DNA of 64,000 nucleotides from positions 50,742 to 114,741 of the forward strand of contig JBGTLT010000057.1 of NCBI GenBank assembly GCA_041743975.1, given 5' to 3'. Position numbers and translations under genes: made by a program. Shown here piece after piece: positions 52,283-60,647 of this stretch. The notes under the pieces are model-generated. The model made no database searches. It saw only the letters and a list, made by a program, of their open reading frames with translations, and was not told where the DNA came from. The stretch comes from JTS-RE37 sp041743975. Its GTDB lineage: Bacteria > Bacteroidota > Bacteroidia > Flavobacteriales > Flavobacteriaceae. The stretch's first letter is position 1. Each line of letters starts with the position of its first letter.

Positions 52283-52756
52283 TTAAGCCCGGTCTACCCG
52301 GCAATTAAAGCAGCCGGGGGAAGCGTTGTGGATGTGGATGTACGCGGGCAGGGGATCCTGAAAAATAAGGCCAATTGCTTTTCGCAAACCGGTACCCTCC
52401 AGTGTTTGGGCAGTACACATCATCCCCTCGCTGGTGTAAACCCTTAGGGACAGCAACCAGTGTTGCAGCATTTTTGGGATCTCATTGATCCCGGGACGTG
52501 CCTGATGGGCCCCTTTCCGGATAAAAACCGGTCCGCTGGCCCTGTATGGGGTACTGACAGGATGGTGTATATGGGATAGCAGTAGAACCTCCTCCCCAAT
52601 TTCAGCATCCTCCAGGCTTACCCTGCAGGGGTAACCCGGAAATTGATCAACAACTTTTCTGATTATATTTTTGCTTTTCAGGGCCTCTGTACTGAGATCA
52701 AACAGTGGGGCGTATGCGCTGGACTCTATGGCTGATATAAGGAAATTTGAATGCAT
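52283..52756 (-). CDS. DUF1203 family protein
   Basis: The 157-residue protein matches DUF1203 by YPCRVSLEDAEIGEEVLLLS (about residues 42-61) and STPYRASGPVFIRKGAHQAR (about 68-87). The family is found in many bacteria; function unknown. It stands alone between the lipoprotein gene and valS. Confidence 0.85.
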   Translation of the reverse strand: MHSNFLISAIESSAYAPLFDLSTEALKSKNIIRKVVDQFPGYPCRVSLEDAEIGEEVLLLSHIHHPVSTPYRASGPVFIRKGAHQARPGINEIPKMLQHWLLSLRVYTSEGMMCTAQTLEGTGLRKAIGLIFQDPLPAYIHIHNASPGCFNCRVDRA

Positions 52757-52892
52757 GGCTTGTTGCTTATGATGACCCCTGCCGGTATTCCAATTCTTAA
52801 ATCTGGAATTAATAAGGGTTTCCGGTCAAGGATTAATGATCATCAAAGTTGCTGCAAATCACATGGGCAGGCAACCCGGTTCTTGCTGTTTT

Positions 52893-55523
52893 TTACCCCA
52901 GGCTGGCCAGGCTTTTTTCCAGGGTTTCTATTTTGGCCTCAGCATCCGCCTTTTTCTTCCGTTCAATGGCGATGACCTGTTCCGGAGCGTTATTCACAAA
53001 GCGTTCGTCGGATAGTTTTTTCTGCACGGAGTTTAAAAATCCTTTGGTATAGAGCAATTCTTCCCGGATCTTTTTTATCTCGGCATCTTTGTCCAGGGCC
53101 CCGCTTACCGGAATAAAATATTCATTGCTCTTAACCCGGAAGGTAAGGGCCCCCTCCAGGGGATCCGTTATATAGGATATCCCGGAAACATTCGTCAGTT
53201 TTTGGATCACAACGTCCCATTCCCTCCCAAACCCCTCTTCATTCAGTAAGGCGAGTTGCAGGCTTTCCTTCATTGGGATATTCTTTTCCTTACGGATTGT
53301 GCGGATTCCTGTAATAATCGAATCCGCAATCTGGAATCCTGCTATCAGTTCGGGGTCAACCTGGGCTGCCTGAGGCCAGGATGCAACCACTAAAGCCTCC
53401 TCCGGACTACGTTCCGCAATGCGCTGCCATATTTCTTCGCTTAGGAATGGCATAAAGGGGTGCAGCAATTTAAGGTTCTCTTCAAACAGTGAGACTACGG
53501 ATTCAAAAGTTGTTTTGTCTATGGGTTGGCGGTAGGCCGGTTTTACAATTTCCAGGAGCCACGAACAGAAATCGTCCCAGATTAGTTTGTAGGTTGCCAT
53601 CAGGGCATCCGAAATACGGTATTTTCCGAAATGGTCCTCTATTTCCGCAAGGGTTTGATGGAACCTGGCATTGTACCACTCCAAACCCAGTTTTGCGGCA
53701 GCTGGCTGTGGCAGGTCGCTTACCTCCCACCCTTTTACCAGCCTGAAGGCATTCCAGATCTTATTGGCAAAATGCATCCCCTGCTGGCAAAGGCCTTCAT
53801 CAAACAGCAGGTCATTCCCTGCAGGGGCACTCAACAAAAGGCCCACCCGAACCCCATCGGCGCCGTACTGTTCGATCAGTTTCAGGGCATCCGGGGAATT
53901 CCCGAGGGATTTGGACATTTTTCTTCCCTGTTTGTCCCGTACCAAACCGGTGAGGTATACATTGCTGAATGGCTTATCCCCGCGGTATTCATAACCGGCA
54001 ATTATCATCCGCGCCACCCAGAAGAAAAGGATATCCGGGCCGGTGACCAGATCGCTGGTAGGGTAATAATATTCGATATCCCTGTTCTTCGGCTCAAGGA
54101 TACCCCCAAAGACACTGATGGGCCAAAGCCAGGAAGAAAACCAGGTATCCAGGACGTCTTCGTCCTGTTTAAGGTTCCGGGTGGTTAGCTTAGGATCCCC
54201 TGATTGTTCCCTTGCCAGGATGATGGCCTCTTCCGGGCTCTCCGCCACTACAAAGTCAAGTTCCCCGTCCCCGTAGTAGTAAGCCGGTATCTGCTGCCCC
54301 CACCAAAGCTGCCTGGAAATATTCCAGTCGCGGATGTTTTCCATCCAGTGCCGGTATGTGTTCTCAAATTTCTTGGGGAAGAGTTTAATTTCACCGGTTT
54401 CCAGGACGGCCTCCAGTGCCGGTTTGGCCAGGCCCTGCATTTTCAGGAACCACTGGTCGGACAGCCTGGGCTCAATGACGGCACCGGTCCGTTCTGAGGT
54501 GCCTATCTTGTTGATATAGGCCTCCTTTTTACGCAGGAATCCTTTCTCCTCCAATTCTATGGCTATTTCTTTTCTGACCCTAAAACGGTCTTTCCCTTCA
54601 TAATGCAGCCCGAAGGAATTGAGGGTTGCATCGGGGTTGAATATATCTATGAATTCCAATTTGTGCTTGTCGCCCAGCTGTTTGTCGTTCGCATCATGGG
54701 CCGGGGTAACCTTCAGGCAACCAGTCCCGAATTCCATGGTAACATAGGGATCCTCAATGATCGGGATAACCCGGTTGCAGATCGGCACAACTACATTTTT
54801 GCCTTTCAGGTGGTGGTATCGTTCATCGTCCGGGTGGATACAGACCCCTGTGTCCCCTAAAATCGTCTCCGGTCGGGTGGTGGCAATGGTTAGCTGTTCA
54901 TCGGAACCTTCAACAGGATAGGATATATAGTAAAGGACACCCTGTTTTTCTTCATAGACAACTTCCTCATCCGATAAGGTGGTCAGGGCTTCCGGGTCCC
55001 AGTTTACCATGCGGTGACCCCTGTAAATCAACCCTTTCCTGTAAAGGTCAACAAATACCCTGATCACCGAAGCTGACAGGTCGTCATCCATCGTAAATTT
55101 TGTCCGTTCCCAGTCGCAGGAACATCCAAGTTTCTTGAGCTGTTCCAGAATAACACCCCCGTATTCATGGGTCCAGTCCCAGGCGAGTTGTACGAATTCC
55201 TCCCTTGAAATATCGGTCTTGTGTATTCCCTGTTCCTTTAATTTGGCAACTACCTTTGCTTCCGTGGCAATGGAAGCATGATCCGTTCCCGGGACCCAAC
55301 AGGCATTCATCCCCTGTAGCCGGGCCCTGCGGATCAAAACATCCTGAAGGGTATTGTTCAGCATATGGCCCATGTGGAGTATCCCGGTAACATTGGGTGG
55401 GGGTATCACAATGGTATAAGGTTCCCGTTCATCCGGGACGGAATGAAAGTATTGGTGTTCCATCCAGTAGGAATACCACTGGTCTTCTACCCGTTTAGGA
55501 TTGTACTTTGACGGAATATCCAT
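52893..55523 (-). CDS. valS: Valyl-tRNA synthetase
   Basis: The product is 876 residues from the ATG at 55523 (MDIPSKYNPKRVEDQWYSYW). It is a class I synthetase with the HIGH-type HMGHMLNNT (about residues 50-58), the CP1 editing domain (TIATTRPETILGDT), the KMSKS motif in GRKMSKSLGNS (about 525), an anticodon-binding domain and a C-terminal coiled coil (KIREELLYTKGFLNSVQKKL). An upstream ATG at 55565 adds 14 unlikely residues. Confidence 0.98.
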   Translation of the reverse strand: MDIPSKYNPKRVEDQWYSYWMEHQYFHSVPDEREPYTIVIPPPNVTGILHMGHMLNNTLQDVLIRRARLQGMNACWVPGTDHASIATEAKVVAKLKEQGIHKTDISREEFVQLAWDWTHEYGGVILEQLKKLGCSCDWERTKFTMDDDLSASVIRVFVDLYRKGLIYRGHRMVNWDPEALTTLSDEEVVYEEKQGVLYYISYPVEGSDEQLTIATTRPETILGDTGVCIHPDDERYHHLKGKNVVVPICNRVIPIIEDPYVTMEFGTGCLKVTPAHDANDKQLGDKHKLEFIDIFNPDATLNSFGLHYEGKDRFRVRKEIAIELEEKGFLRKKEAYINKIGTSERTGAVIEPRLSDQWFLKMQGLAKPALEAVLETGEIKLFPKKFENTYRHWMENIRDWNISRQLWWGQQIPAYYYGDGELDFVVAESPEEAIILAREQSGDPKLTTRNLKQDEDVLDTWFSSWLWPISVFGGILEPKNRDIEYYYPTSDLVTGPDILFFWVARMIIAGYEYRGDKPFSNVYLTGLVRDKQGRKMSKSLGNSPDALKLIEQYGADGVRVGLLLSAPAGNDLLFDEGLCQQGMHFANKIWNAFRLVKGWEVSDLPQPAAAKLGLEWYNARFHQTLAEIEDHFGKYRISDALMATYKLIWDDFCSWLLEIVKPAYRQPIDKTTFESVVSLFEENLKLLHPFMPFLSEEIWQRIAERSPEEALVVASWPQAAQVDPELIAGFQIADSIITGIRTIRKEKNIPMKESLQLALLNEEGFGREWDVVIQKLTNVSGISYITDPLEGALTFRVKSNEYFIPVSGALDKDAEIKKIREELLYTKGFLNSVQKKLSDERFVNNAPEQVIAIERKKKADAEAKIETLEKSLASLG

Positions 55524-55667
55524 ATAAATGGTATAGTTTTTGTTATGGGAATAGGGGCAATTCAAGAAAGTAGTTCCATTAAAAAGCTAAACTTGCGGAA
55601 CGTATTGGATTCATGCCCGATTTAAATACGAAACAAAAATAAGTAACGTTAGTAGATAACAAAAGAA

Positions 55668-55700
55668 TTTTGGATGTTGATGTCAAAACTTTTACATTTG
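55668..55700 (+). promoter_or_regulatory. Promoter of the DUF1573 gene
   Basis: TTTTG at 55668-55672, 20 bases, then TACATTTG at 55693-55700: a consensus -33/-7 pair, 21 bases before the ATG. Confidence 0.8.
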
Positions 55701-55721
55701 AAGTTCACCGAAAACTAAATT

Positions 55722-56111
55722 ATGATGAAAAAAATAGTATTGATAGTATTTGTTGGCCTACTGGCTTTAAGCGTTCGGGCTCAGGACAAAACTGCCAAGA
55801 TCCAATTTAAATCAGAGACAGTGGATTACGGTGAAATCCAGCAGGGAAGTGATGGGATGCGCGTGTTTGAGTTCACCAATACAGGGGATGCTCCTTTGAT
55901 TATCAGCAAAGTGAGTTCAAGCTGCGGATGTACTATTCCCAAAAAACCTGATGGTCCGATTCTGCCTGGTGATTCCGCAGAAATACAGGTAAAATATGAC
56001 ACCAAAAGGGTGGGCCCAATCCGGAAGGCGATAACCGTCATTTCCAATGCGGACACCCCCACCAAAGTATTGAAGATCAAAGGGGAAGTAAAGCCGGTTG
56101 ACGGCAAATAA
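55722..56111 (+). CDS. DUF1573 domain protein, secreted
   Basis: The 129-residue protein has a signal peptide (MMKKIVLIVFVGLLALSVRA) and one DUF1573 Ig-like domain with the conserved FEFTNTGDAPLIISKVSSSC followed by GCTIPKKP. The family is abundant in Bacteroidota and is usually periplasmic or surface located; function unknown. Two ATG codons in tandem (55722, 55725) are possible starts. Confidence 0.92.
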   Translation: MMKKIVLIVFVGLLALSVRAQDKTAKIQFKSETVDYGEIQQGSDGMRVFEFTNTGDAPLIISKVSSSCGCTIPKKPDGPILPGDSAEIQVKYDTKRVGPIRKAITVISNADTPTKVLKIKGEVKPVDGK

Positions 56112-56210
56112 ACAATTTCGGTTTTTGACTTTCAGGTCAGAAACGGAAATTCTGTATTTTTCCTCACCCGCGGCAAAAGCTCCGGGTATTCCTTTTGCTA
56201 AAATTGAATT

Positions 56211-56245
56211 AAAGCCCTGCGCCTGGATACCATTCAGGATGGCGG
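56211..56245 (+). terminator. Terminator between DUF1573 and protease genes
   Basis: AAAGCCCTGCGCC and GGCGGGGTTTTTTT form an imperfect stem with the inner pair CCTG/CAGG and are followed by a T-run at 56238-56244. It lies between convergent genes, 8 bases before the protease stop. Confidence 0.6.
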
Positions 56246-56252
56246 GGTTTTT

Positions 56253-57587
56253 TTATTCAAACACGTTTTTAAGGACGAAAGAAAAAAGAAGGTCCCTGTT
56301 GAATCTCTCAATAAGCAGTTTTACGCGTTTTCCTTCCCTTTCGTTCAGCATTTTAACCACTTCCTGTAATTTGTATTGGTGGATCCGCTTCCCATTGACC
56401 GCCAGTATCACGTCCCCTTCCCGCAGGCCGGCCTCATCAGCAGGGCTGCCGGCACGGATACCGGAAACCACAATTTCCGGCACCAGGCTCAGGCGTGTCC
56501 TGTTTTCCATCAGTATCTGGACGGTCCCAAAATCCCTTTCTTCGCCTTTTACAAGCCCCTGGTGGTCTGCAATGCGCTCTGCAATATACCGCAGGCCGCT
56601 GTGCTGGATTTCAATACCGCTCATATTGTAGTGGAATGGCATTTTAAAATTGGCATTCTTCCGAAGGGTTACCTCATTCATGGGGTAGTTGAATACAATA
56701 TTGAACCGCTTCAGCACTTCCCCTCCTACACTACCATTGCGGTCGCCCAGGTCTTTAATGGCACTGAAGGTCTCCATATTCGGAAATGCAGTTTTCGCAT
56801 TATGCAACTCAAAATCCCCAATCCTGATCCTTTTGATCATGGTCCTTTTACCAAAGATATTCCCGTTGAGGCCTTTGCCCAGGAAATCATCATAATATTT
56901 ATCCGGGAGGCTTATACCCTTTTTCTCATTGAGGAAAAGCCAGACCGCATCACTGCTCCCGGTATCCACCAGTAGTTTCACCGGCACATCCCGTAGTGAA
57001 TCTATATCTATCAAGCCATCTATGTATGCCTTTCGCTTGACGAGGGTCAAAGGGAGGATTACATTCTTATTCGTTTGTCGTGGCCGATAATGCCGGGGGT
57101 CATGAAATGTCAATGTTTTATTATGATAATTGATCGCCACCACAAAATCCCGGAACAGGTCATACCCGATAATCCCGTGGATGGGAATGCCCAGGCTGGG
57201 TGAAAAATTCATCTGCTTGTCCATCACCACATAGAGCAGCTGATCATAATTGTGTATTTTCTTTAACTTGAAATGGTTCCCCCTGGAACTCAGGGCTTTG
57301 ATAGGCTCTCCCCCGCCCAGCCCATGGATGCTGATCTCCGTTACATGGTTCAATTGCACGGAATCCTGGTCTGTCAGGTTGAAGAGTATAGGCCTGCTTA
57401 CCCCGGAATCCAGGATAAAACTGAGTTTGGCCCCATTCACCTCAATGGGAATCACTACTAAATTGTTGATTAGTTCGAATCGTACCTTTTGCGAATGTGC
57501 GCCGTCCGGAAGGTCATAGGTTTGCGCCGGCGCCAGGAAGGGCACCCCGCATATCAGAAGCAGCAATATGATGAGCCTGGTTCGCAA
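56253..57587 (-). CDS. Secreted retropepsin-like aspartyl protease with PDZ domain
   Basis: The product is 444 residues from a TTG at 57587. A signal peptide (RTRLIILLLLICGVPFLAPA) precedes two aspartyl-protease lobes: KLSFILDSGVSRPILF (Asp-Ser-Gly, near residue 55) and KLLVDTGSSDAVWLF (Asp-Thr-Gly, near 200). A PDZ domain near the C-terminus reads GIRAGSPADEAGLREGDVIL. It is probably a periplasmic protease of the retropepsin type. The frame runs open far upstream, but that part overlaps the divergent aminotransferase gene. A TAACTTTA box at 57615-57622 supports the start. Confidence 0.85.
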   Translation of the reverse strand: MRTRLIILLLLICGVPFLAPAQTYDLPDGAHSQKVRFELINNLVVIPIEVNGAKLSFILDSGVSRPILFNLTDQDSVQLNHVTEISIHGLGGGEPIKALSSRGNHFKLKKIHNYDQLLYVVMDKQMNFSPSLGIPIHGIIGYDLFRDFVVAINYHNKTLTFHDPRHYRPRQTNKNVILPLTLVKRKAYIDGLIDIDSLRDVPVKLLVDTGSSDAVWLFLNEKKGISLPDKYYDDFLGKGLNGNIFGKRTMIKRIRIGDFELHNAKTAFPNMETFSAIKDLGDRNGSVGGEVLKRFNIVFNYPMNEVTLRKNANFKMPFHYNMSGIEIQHSGLRYIAERIADHQGLVKGEERDFGTVQILMENRTRLSLVPEIVVSGIRAGSPADEAGLREGDVILAVNGKRIHQYKLQEVVKMLNEREGKRVKLLIERFNRDLLFSFVLKNVFE

Positions 57588-57758
57588 AACACTAATTTTT
57601 AATACCTTGCCTATTAAAGTTACGAAAAAGGATGGCACCTTTATGATATTTAACACAATGCCGGCTGAACAATGCATTCCCCGGGTTGAAAAAGTATGTG
57701 AAGGTAATAGTTGTACGGTATGGGATGATTTCCCATTTTTGCTGAAAATACGAGGATA

Positions 57759-58952
57759 ATGCCATCGATATCTAAAAAAGGGCAGGCCATGCCCGAATCC
57801 CCTATCCGGAAACTGGTCCCCTTTGCGGAAGCTGCGAAAAAGAAAGGGATCAGGGTGATCCACCTCAATATAGGGCAACCTGATATAAAAACACCGGAAG
57901 TAGCGCTGAATGCGGTAAAAAACAATACCATCGAGGTCCTCGAATACAGTCGAACCGAAGGGTCGGACACCTACAGGGCCAAGCTCGCGGATTATTATAA
58001 AAAACAATCCGTATCCGTAACGGCCTCAGACATAATTGTAACCACGGGCGGTTCTGAAGCCCTTTCTTTTGCTATGGGTACCATCGCAGATGCGGGGGAT
58101 GAAATTATTATCCCGGAACCTTTTTACGCCAACTACAATGGTTTTGCCGTTGCTACAGGGCTAACGGTAGTACCTGTGGTTTCAGGGATATCCGATAATT
58201 TTGCGCTCCCGCCAATCGAAGCTTTTGAAGAACGTATCAACCCCAAAACAAAGGCAATCCTGATATGCAATCCTGGAAACCCCACTGGATACCTTTACAG
58301 TCAGGAAGAAATACACAGCCTGGCAGCACTGGTCAGGAAACATGACCTCTACCTCATAGCCGATGAAGTATATCGGGAGTTTACCTATGATGGGAAATCC
58401 CATTATTCTATACTCCAGGTAGGAGGCCTGGAAGAACATGCCCTGGTGGTGGATTCAGTTTCCAAGCGCTATAGCATGTGCGGGGCACGGATCGGCTGCC
58501 TTGTATCCCGGAACAAAAACGTTATTAAAACGGTATTGAAATTTGCCCAGGCCCGCCTCTCCCCTCCCACATACGCCTTGCTGGCCAGTGAGGCCGCCCT
58601 GGAAACCCCGCAAAGCTATTTTGATGCGGTAAAGGAGGAATATCAGGAGAGAAGGAACCTGCTCCTTTCCGAATTATCCAAACTGGAGGGCGTTACTGTG
58701 GGCAGGCCGCAGGGGGCTTTTTATTGTATTGCCGAACTCCCGGTAAAAGATGCCGATGATTTTGCGCGCTGGTTGCTGGAGGATTTCAGCATGAACGGGG
58801 AAACCGTAATGGTGGCACCCGCAGCCGGTTTTTATGCCACGGAGGGACTCGGCAGGAACCAGGTAAGGATCGCCTACGTCCTGGAAAAGGAACGGTTGAA
58901 GATGGCTGTTCACCTCCTTGGGGAAGCCCTGAAAATATATCCCGGGGAATGA
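57759..58952 (+). CDS. Pyridoxal-phosphate aminotransferase, class I/II
   Basis: The 397-residue protein is a fold-type I aminotransferase. Seen: LNIGQPDIKTPEVALNAVKN (about 38-57), TTGGSEALSFAMGTIADAGD, CNPGNPTGYLYSQEE (PLP phosphate region), and the PLP Lys in DSVSKRYSMCGARIG (near residue 234). It is closest in pattern to aspartate/aromatic aminotransferases, but substrate cannot be fixed. Its stop overlaps the murB start (ATGA). Confidence 0.92.
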   Translation: MPSISKKGQAMPESPIRKLVPFAEAAKKKGIRVIHLNIGQPDIKTPEVALNAVKNNTIEVLEYSRTEGSDTYRAKLADYYKKQSVSVTASDIIVTTGGSEALSFAMGTIADAGDEIIIPEPFYANYNGFAVATGLTVVPVVSGISDNFALPPIEAFEERINPKTKAILICNPGNPTGYLYSQEEIHSLAALVRKHDLYLIADEVYREFTYDGKSHYSILQVGGLEEHALVVDSVSKRYSMCGARIGCLVSRNKNVIKTVLKFAQARLSPPTYALLASEAALETPQSYFDAVKEEYQERRNLLLSELSKLEGVTVGRPQGAFYCIAELPVKDADDFARWLLEDFSMNGETVMVAPAAGFYATEGLGRNQVRIAYVLEKERLKMAVHLLGEALKIYPGE

Positions 58953-59965
58953 AAATACAGCAGCAGGTCTCCTTAAAGGGATATAACACCTTCGGAATTG
59001 ATGCCATAGCCCGGTATTTTGTAGCTATCCATACTGTGGAAGAACTCCGGGAGGCGCTCCGGTTACAGGAATATCCTGAAAAAATCATCCTGGGTGGTGG
59101 CAGCAATATGCTGATTACCGGGGACCTGGATGCCCTCGTGCTGCATATCAACCTCAAAGGCATACACGTGACCCAGGAAGATGCGGATGAAGTGGTGGTC
59201 CGGGCCATGGCAGGGGAAAATTGGCACAACCTTGTACTCTGGACACTCGAAAAAGGCTATGGCGGACTTGAAAACCTGTCACTGATCCCCGGGAATACCG
59301 GTACCGCTCCCATCCAGAACATCGGCGCATATGGCGTGGAACTGAAAGATTGTTTTGAGTCCTGTGAGGCCCTGGAGGTGGCATCTTCTCAAATCGTCTC
59401 CTTTTCAAAAGAAGACTGCCTGTTTGGGTACCGCGATTCCTTCTTCAAGAATGAAGGCAAGGGCAGGTACATCCTCACATCGGTGAGTATGCGGCTTACC
59501 AAAAGGGACCATACCCTGCATACCGCCTATGGGGATATAGGGGCTGAACTCCTGAGGCAGGGGATACAGGAGCCTACCATCCATGAGGTATCCAATGCAG
59601 TGGTGGCCATCCGGAAGTCCAAGCTTCCGGATCCAGAAGAACTCGGCAACAGTGGCAGTTTTTTTAAGAATCCCGTTCTGAACGCGGCTGATTTCAAGGC
59701 CTTTCAGAAAGAGCATCCCGGGGTGCCATTCTATAAAATATCGGACCATAGCTATAAAGTCCCCGCAGGGTGGCTTATTGAACAATGCGGGTTTAAAGGC
59801 AGGCGTTTTGGGGATGCGGGAGTACATGCCAAACAAGCCCTGGTGCTGGTAAATTACGGAACTGCCACCGGCGGGGAAATCCTCCAACTGGCGCAGATGA
59901 TACAGGAGGAAGTACACCGCAGATTCCACATAGCCATCACCCCGGAAGTGAATATAATCAGCTGA
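58949..59965 (+). CDS. murB: UDP-N-acetylenolpyruvoylglucosamine reductase
   Basis: The 338-residue flavoenzyme reduces UDP-GlcNAc-enolpyruvate to UDP-MurNAc. Seen: KIILGGGSNMLITG (FAD site, about 46-59), LSLIPGNTGTAPIQNIGAYG, catalytic Ser in GNSGSFFKNP and the C-terminal FGDAGVHAKQALVLVNYG. Its size fits type I MurB as in E. coli. It is translationally coupled to the aminotransferase. Confidence 0.97.
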   Translation: MKIQQQVSLKGYNTFGIDAIARYFVAIHTVEELREALRLQEYPEKIILGGGSNMLITGDLDALVLHINLKGIHVTQEDADEVVVRAMAGENWHNLVLWTLEKGYGGLENLSLIPGNTGTAPIQNIGAYGVELKDCFESCEALEVASSQIVSFSKEDCLFGYRDSFFKNEGKGRYILTSVSMRLTKRDHTLHTAYGDIGAELLRQGIQEPTIHEVSNAVVAIRKSKLPDPEELGNSGSFFKNPVLNAADFKAFQKEHPGVPFYKISDHSYKVPAGWLIEQCGFKGRRFGDAGVHAKQALVLVNYGTATGGEILQLAQMIQEEVHRRFHIAITPEVNIIS

Positions 59966-59994
59966 TAATGGTGCTTCGTTTTAGCAAGACAAAC

Positions 59995-60096
59995 GGCTTC
60001 GACTCCGCTATTAGCCAGACACATAACTATCATGAGCGTTCTGTTAAGGAAGTATCAGTCTGACAAGCGGCTGTCACATTTAGCGAAGTCGAAGCC
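59995..60096. repeat. Inverted repeat GGCTTCGACTCCGCT/AGCGAAGTCGAAGCC
   Basis: The 15-base arms match with one mismatch and enclose 72 bases. Motifs built on GGCTTCGACT are, as I recall, common in flavobacterial intergenic regions as REP-like palindromes. Copy number in this genome cannot be judged from one window. Confidence 0.7.
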
Positions 60097-60249
60097 ATCT
60101 CCATCACACCCCCGTCCTGGTATATAAACGGATACGCAAATAATAAAGCTCCCCACTTTTTTAAAGAGGGGAATGAATCTGCCAAAGGCAGAGAAAGGGG
60201 AGATTCCTGTAAACGTGTTCTCTGATCCCTCCGACCCGATAAATCGGGC

Positions 60250-60274
60250 CACCTCCCTTTGGAAAAGGGAGGTG
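60250..60274 (+). terminator. Hairpin CACCTCCCTTT/AAAGGGAGGTG
   Basis: A perfect 11-bp stem with a GGA loop, followed by CTATTTATTCGTTTTTATTT. It could end murB transcription, although it is almost 300 bases downstream and belongs to a cluster of palindromes. Confidence 0.5.
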
Positions 60275-60395
60275 CTATTTATTCGTTTTTATTTAAATTC
60301 CCCTTTCATGCTGACACATAAATAAGGGGTACGTACTGTTCAATGTGGCACCCAGCATGACACACGGCTTCGAATCCCAGCCAATCCAAAAAAAA

Positions 60396-60427
60396 ATAAC
60401 CCCCGGGTTATGTTACCCGGGGGTTAT
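60396..60427 (-). terminator. Hairpin ATAACCCCCGGGT/ACCCGGGGGTTAT
   Basis: A perfect 13-bp stem with a six-base loop. An A-run lies on its left, so on the minus strand it looks like an intrinsic terminator; on the plus strand it lacks a T-run. No minus-strand gene is nearby. It may form a leader structure for the sigma gene. Confidence 0.5.
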
Positions 60428-60453
60428 ACCAAACCAAACTAACCAAAAACTAA

Positions 60454-60510
60454 ATGCACAATAACCAGTTGTACATTTATCTAATTAAAACTGTGATAAC
60501 GCTACTATAA
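60454..60510 (+). CDS. 18-codon ORF after an ACCAAA-rich leader (unproven)
   Basis: ATG at 60454 starts MHNNQLYIYLIKTVITLL and stops. It follows an A/C-rich stretch (ACCAAACCAAACTAACCAAA) of the kind seen before translation starts in Bacteroidota. Reported only because of this leader; it may be untranslated. Confidence 0.2.
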   Translation: MHNNQLYIYLIKTVITLL

Positions 60511-60603
60511 CAATCAATTTTATAATTTAGCGTTTAGGTATATACGATTCAGATAGTAGGTTGGACGCTTTAATTGCTGATTTTTTGATTTCGGAACCCC
60601 ACT

Positions 60604-60647
60604 ATGAGAACACTTCTTGAAAAATATGAGCACACTTCTTGAAAAAC
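60604..60647 (+). repeat. 22-bp tandem duplication covering the sigma start codon
   Basis: 60604-60625 (ATGAGAACACTTCTTGAAAA...) and 60626-60647 (ATGAGCACACTTCTTGAAAA...) are adjacent direct copies with two differences. Because 22 is not a multiple of three, the first ATG opens a different frame of 12 codons (MRTLLEKYEHTS) that ends at 60642, inside the sigma gene. Confidence 0.9.

Larger units (their letters stand above)
59966..60603. other. Hairpin-rich spacer without a gene
   Basis: This 638-base stretch between murB and the first ECF sigma gene holds at least six inverted repeats and no convincing gene. Pairs: 59995-60009 with 60082-60096; 60151-60171; 60178-60192; 60235-60248; 60250-60274; 60306-60313 with 60353-60360; 60396-60427. 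The sequence GGCTTCGA or its complement appears three times. An 18-codon ORF (60454-60510) is noted separately. Confidence 0.75.

Noticed and set aside
57588..58007. Long upstream extension of the aspartyl protease frame (minus strand)
   Set aside because: It overlaps the well-supported aminotransferase gene on the plus strand, precedes the signal peptide and lies upstream of a -7-like box; the real start is near 57587.
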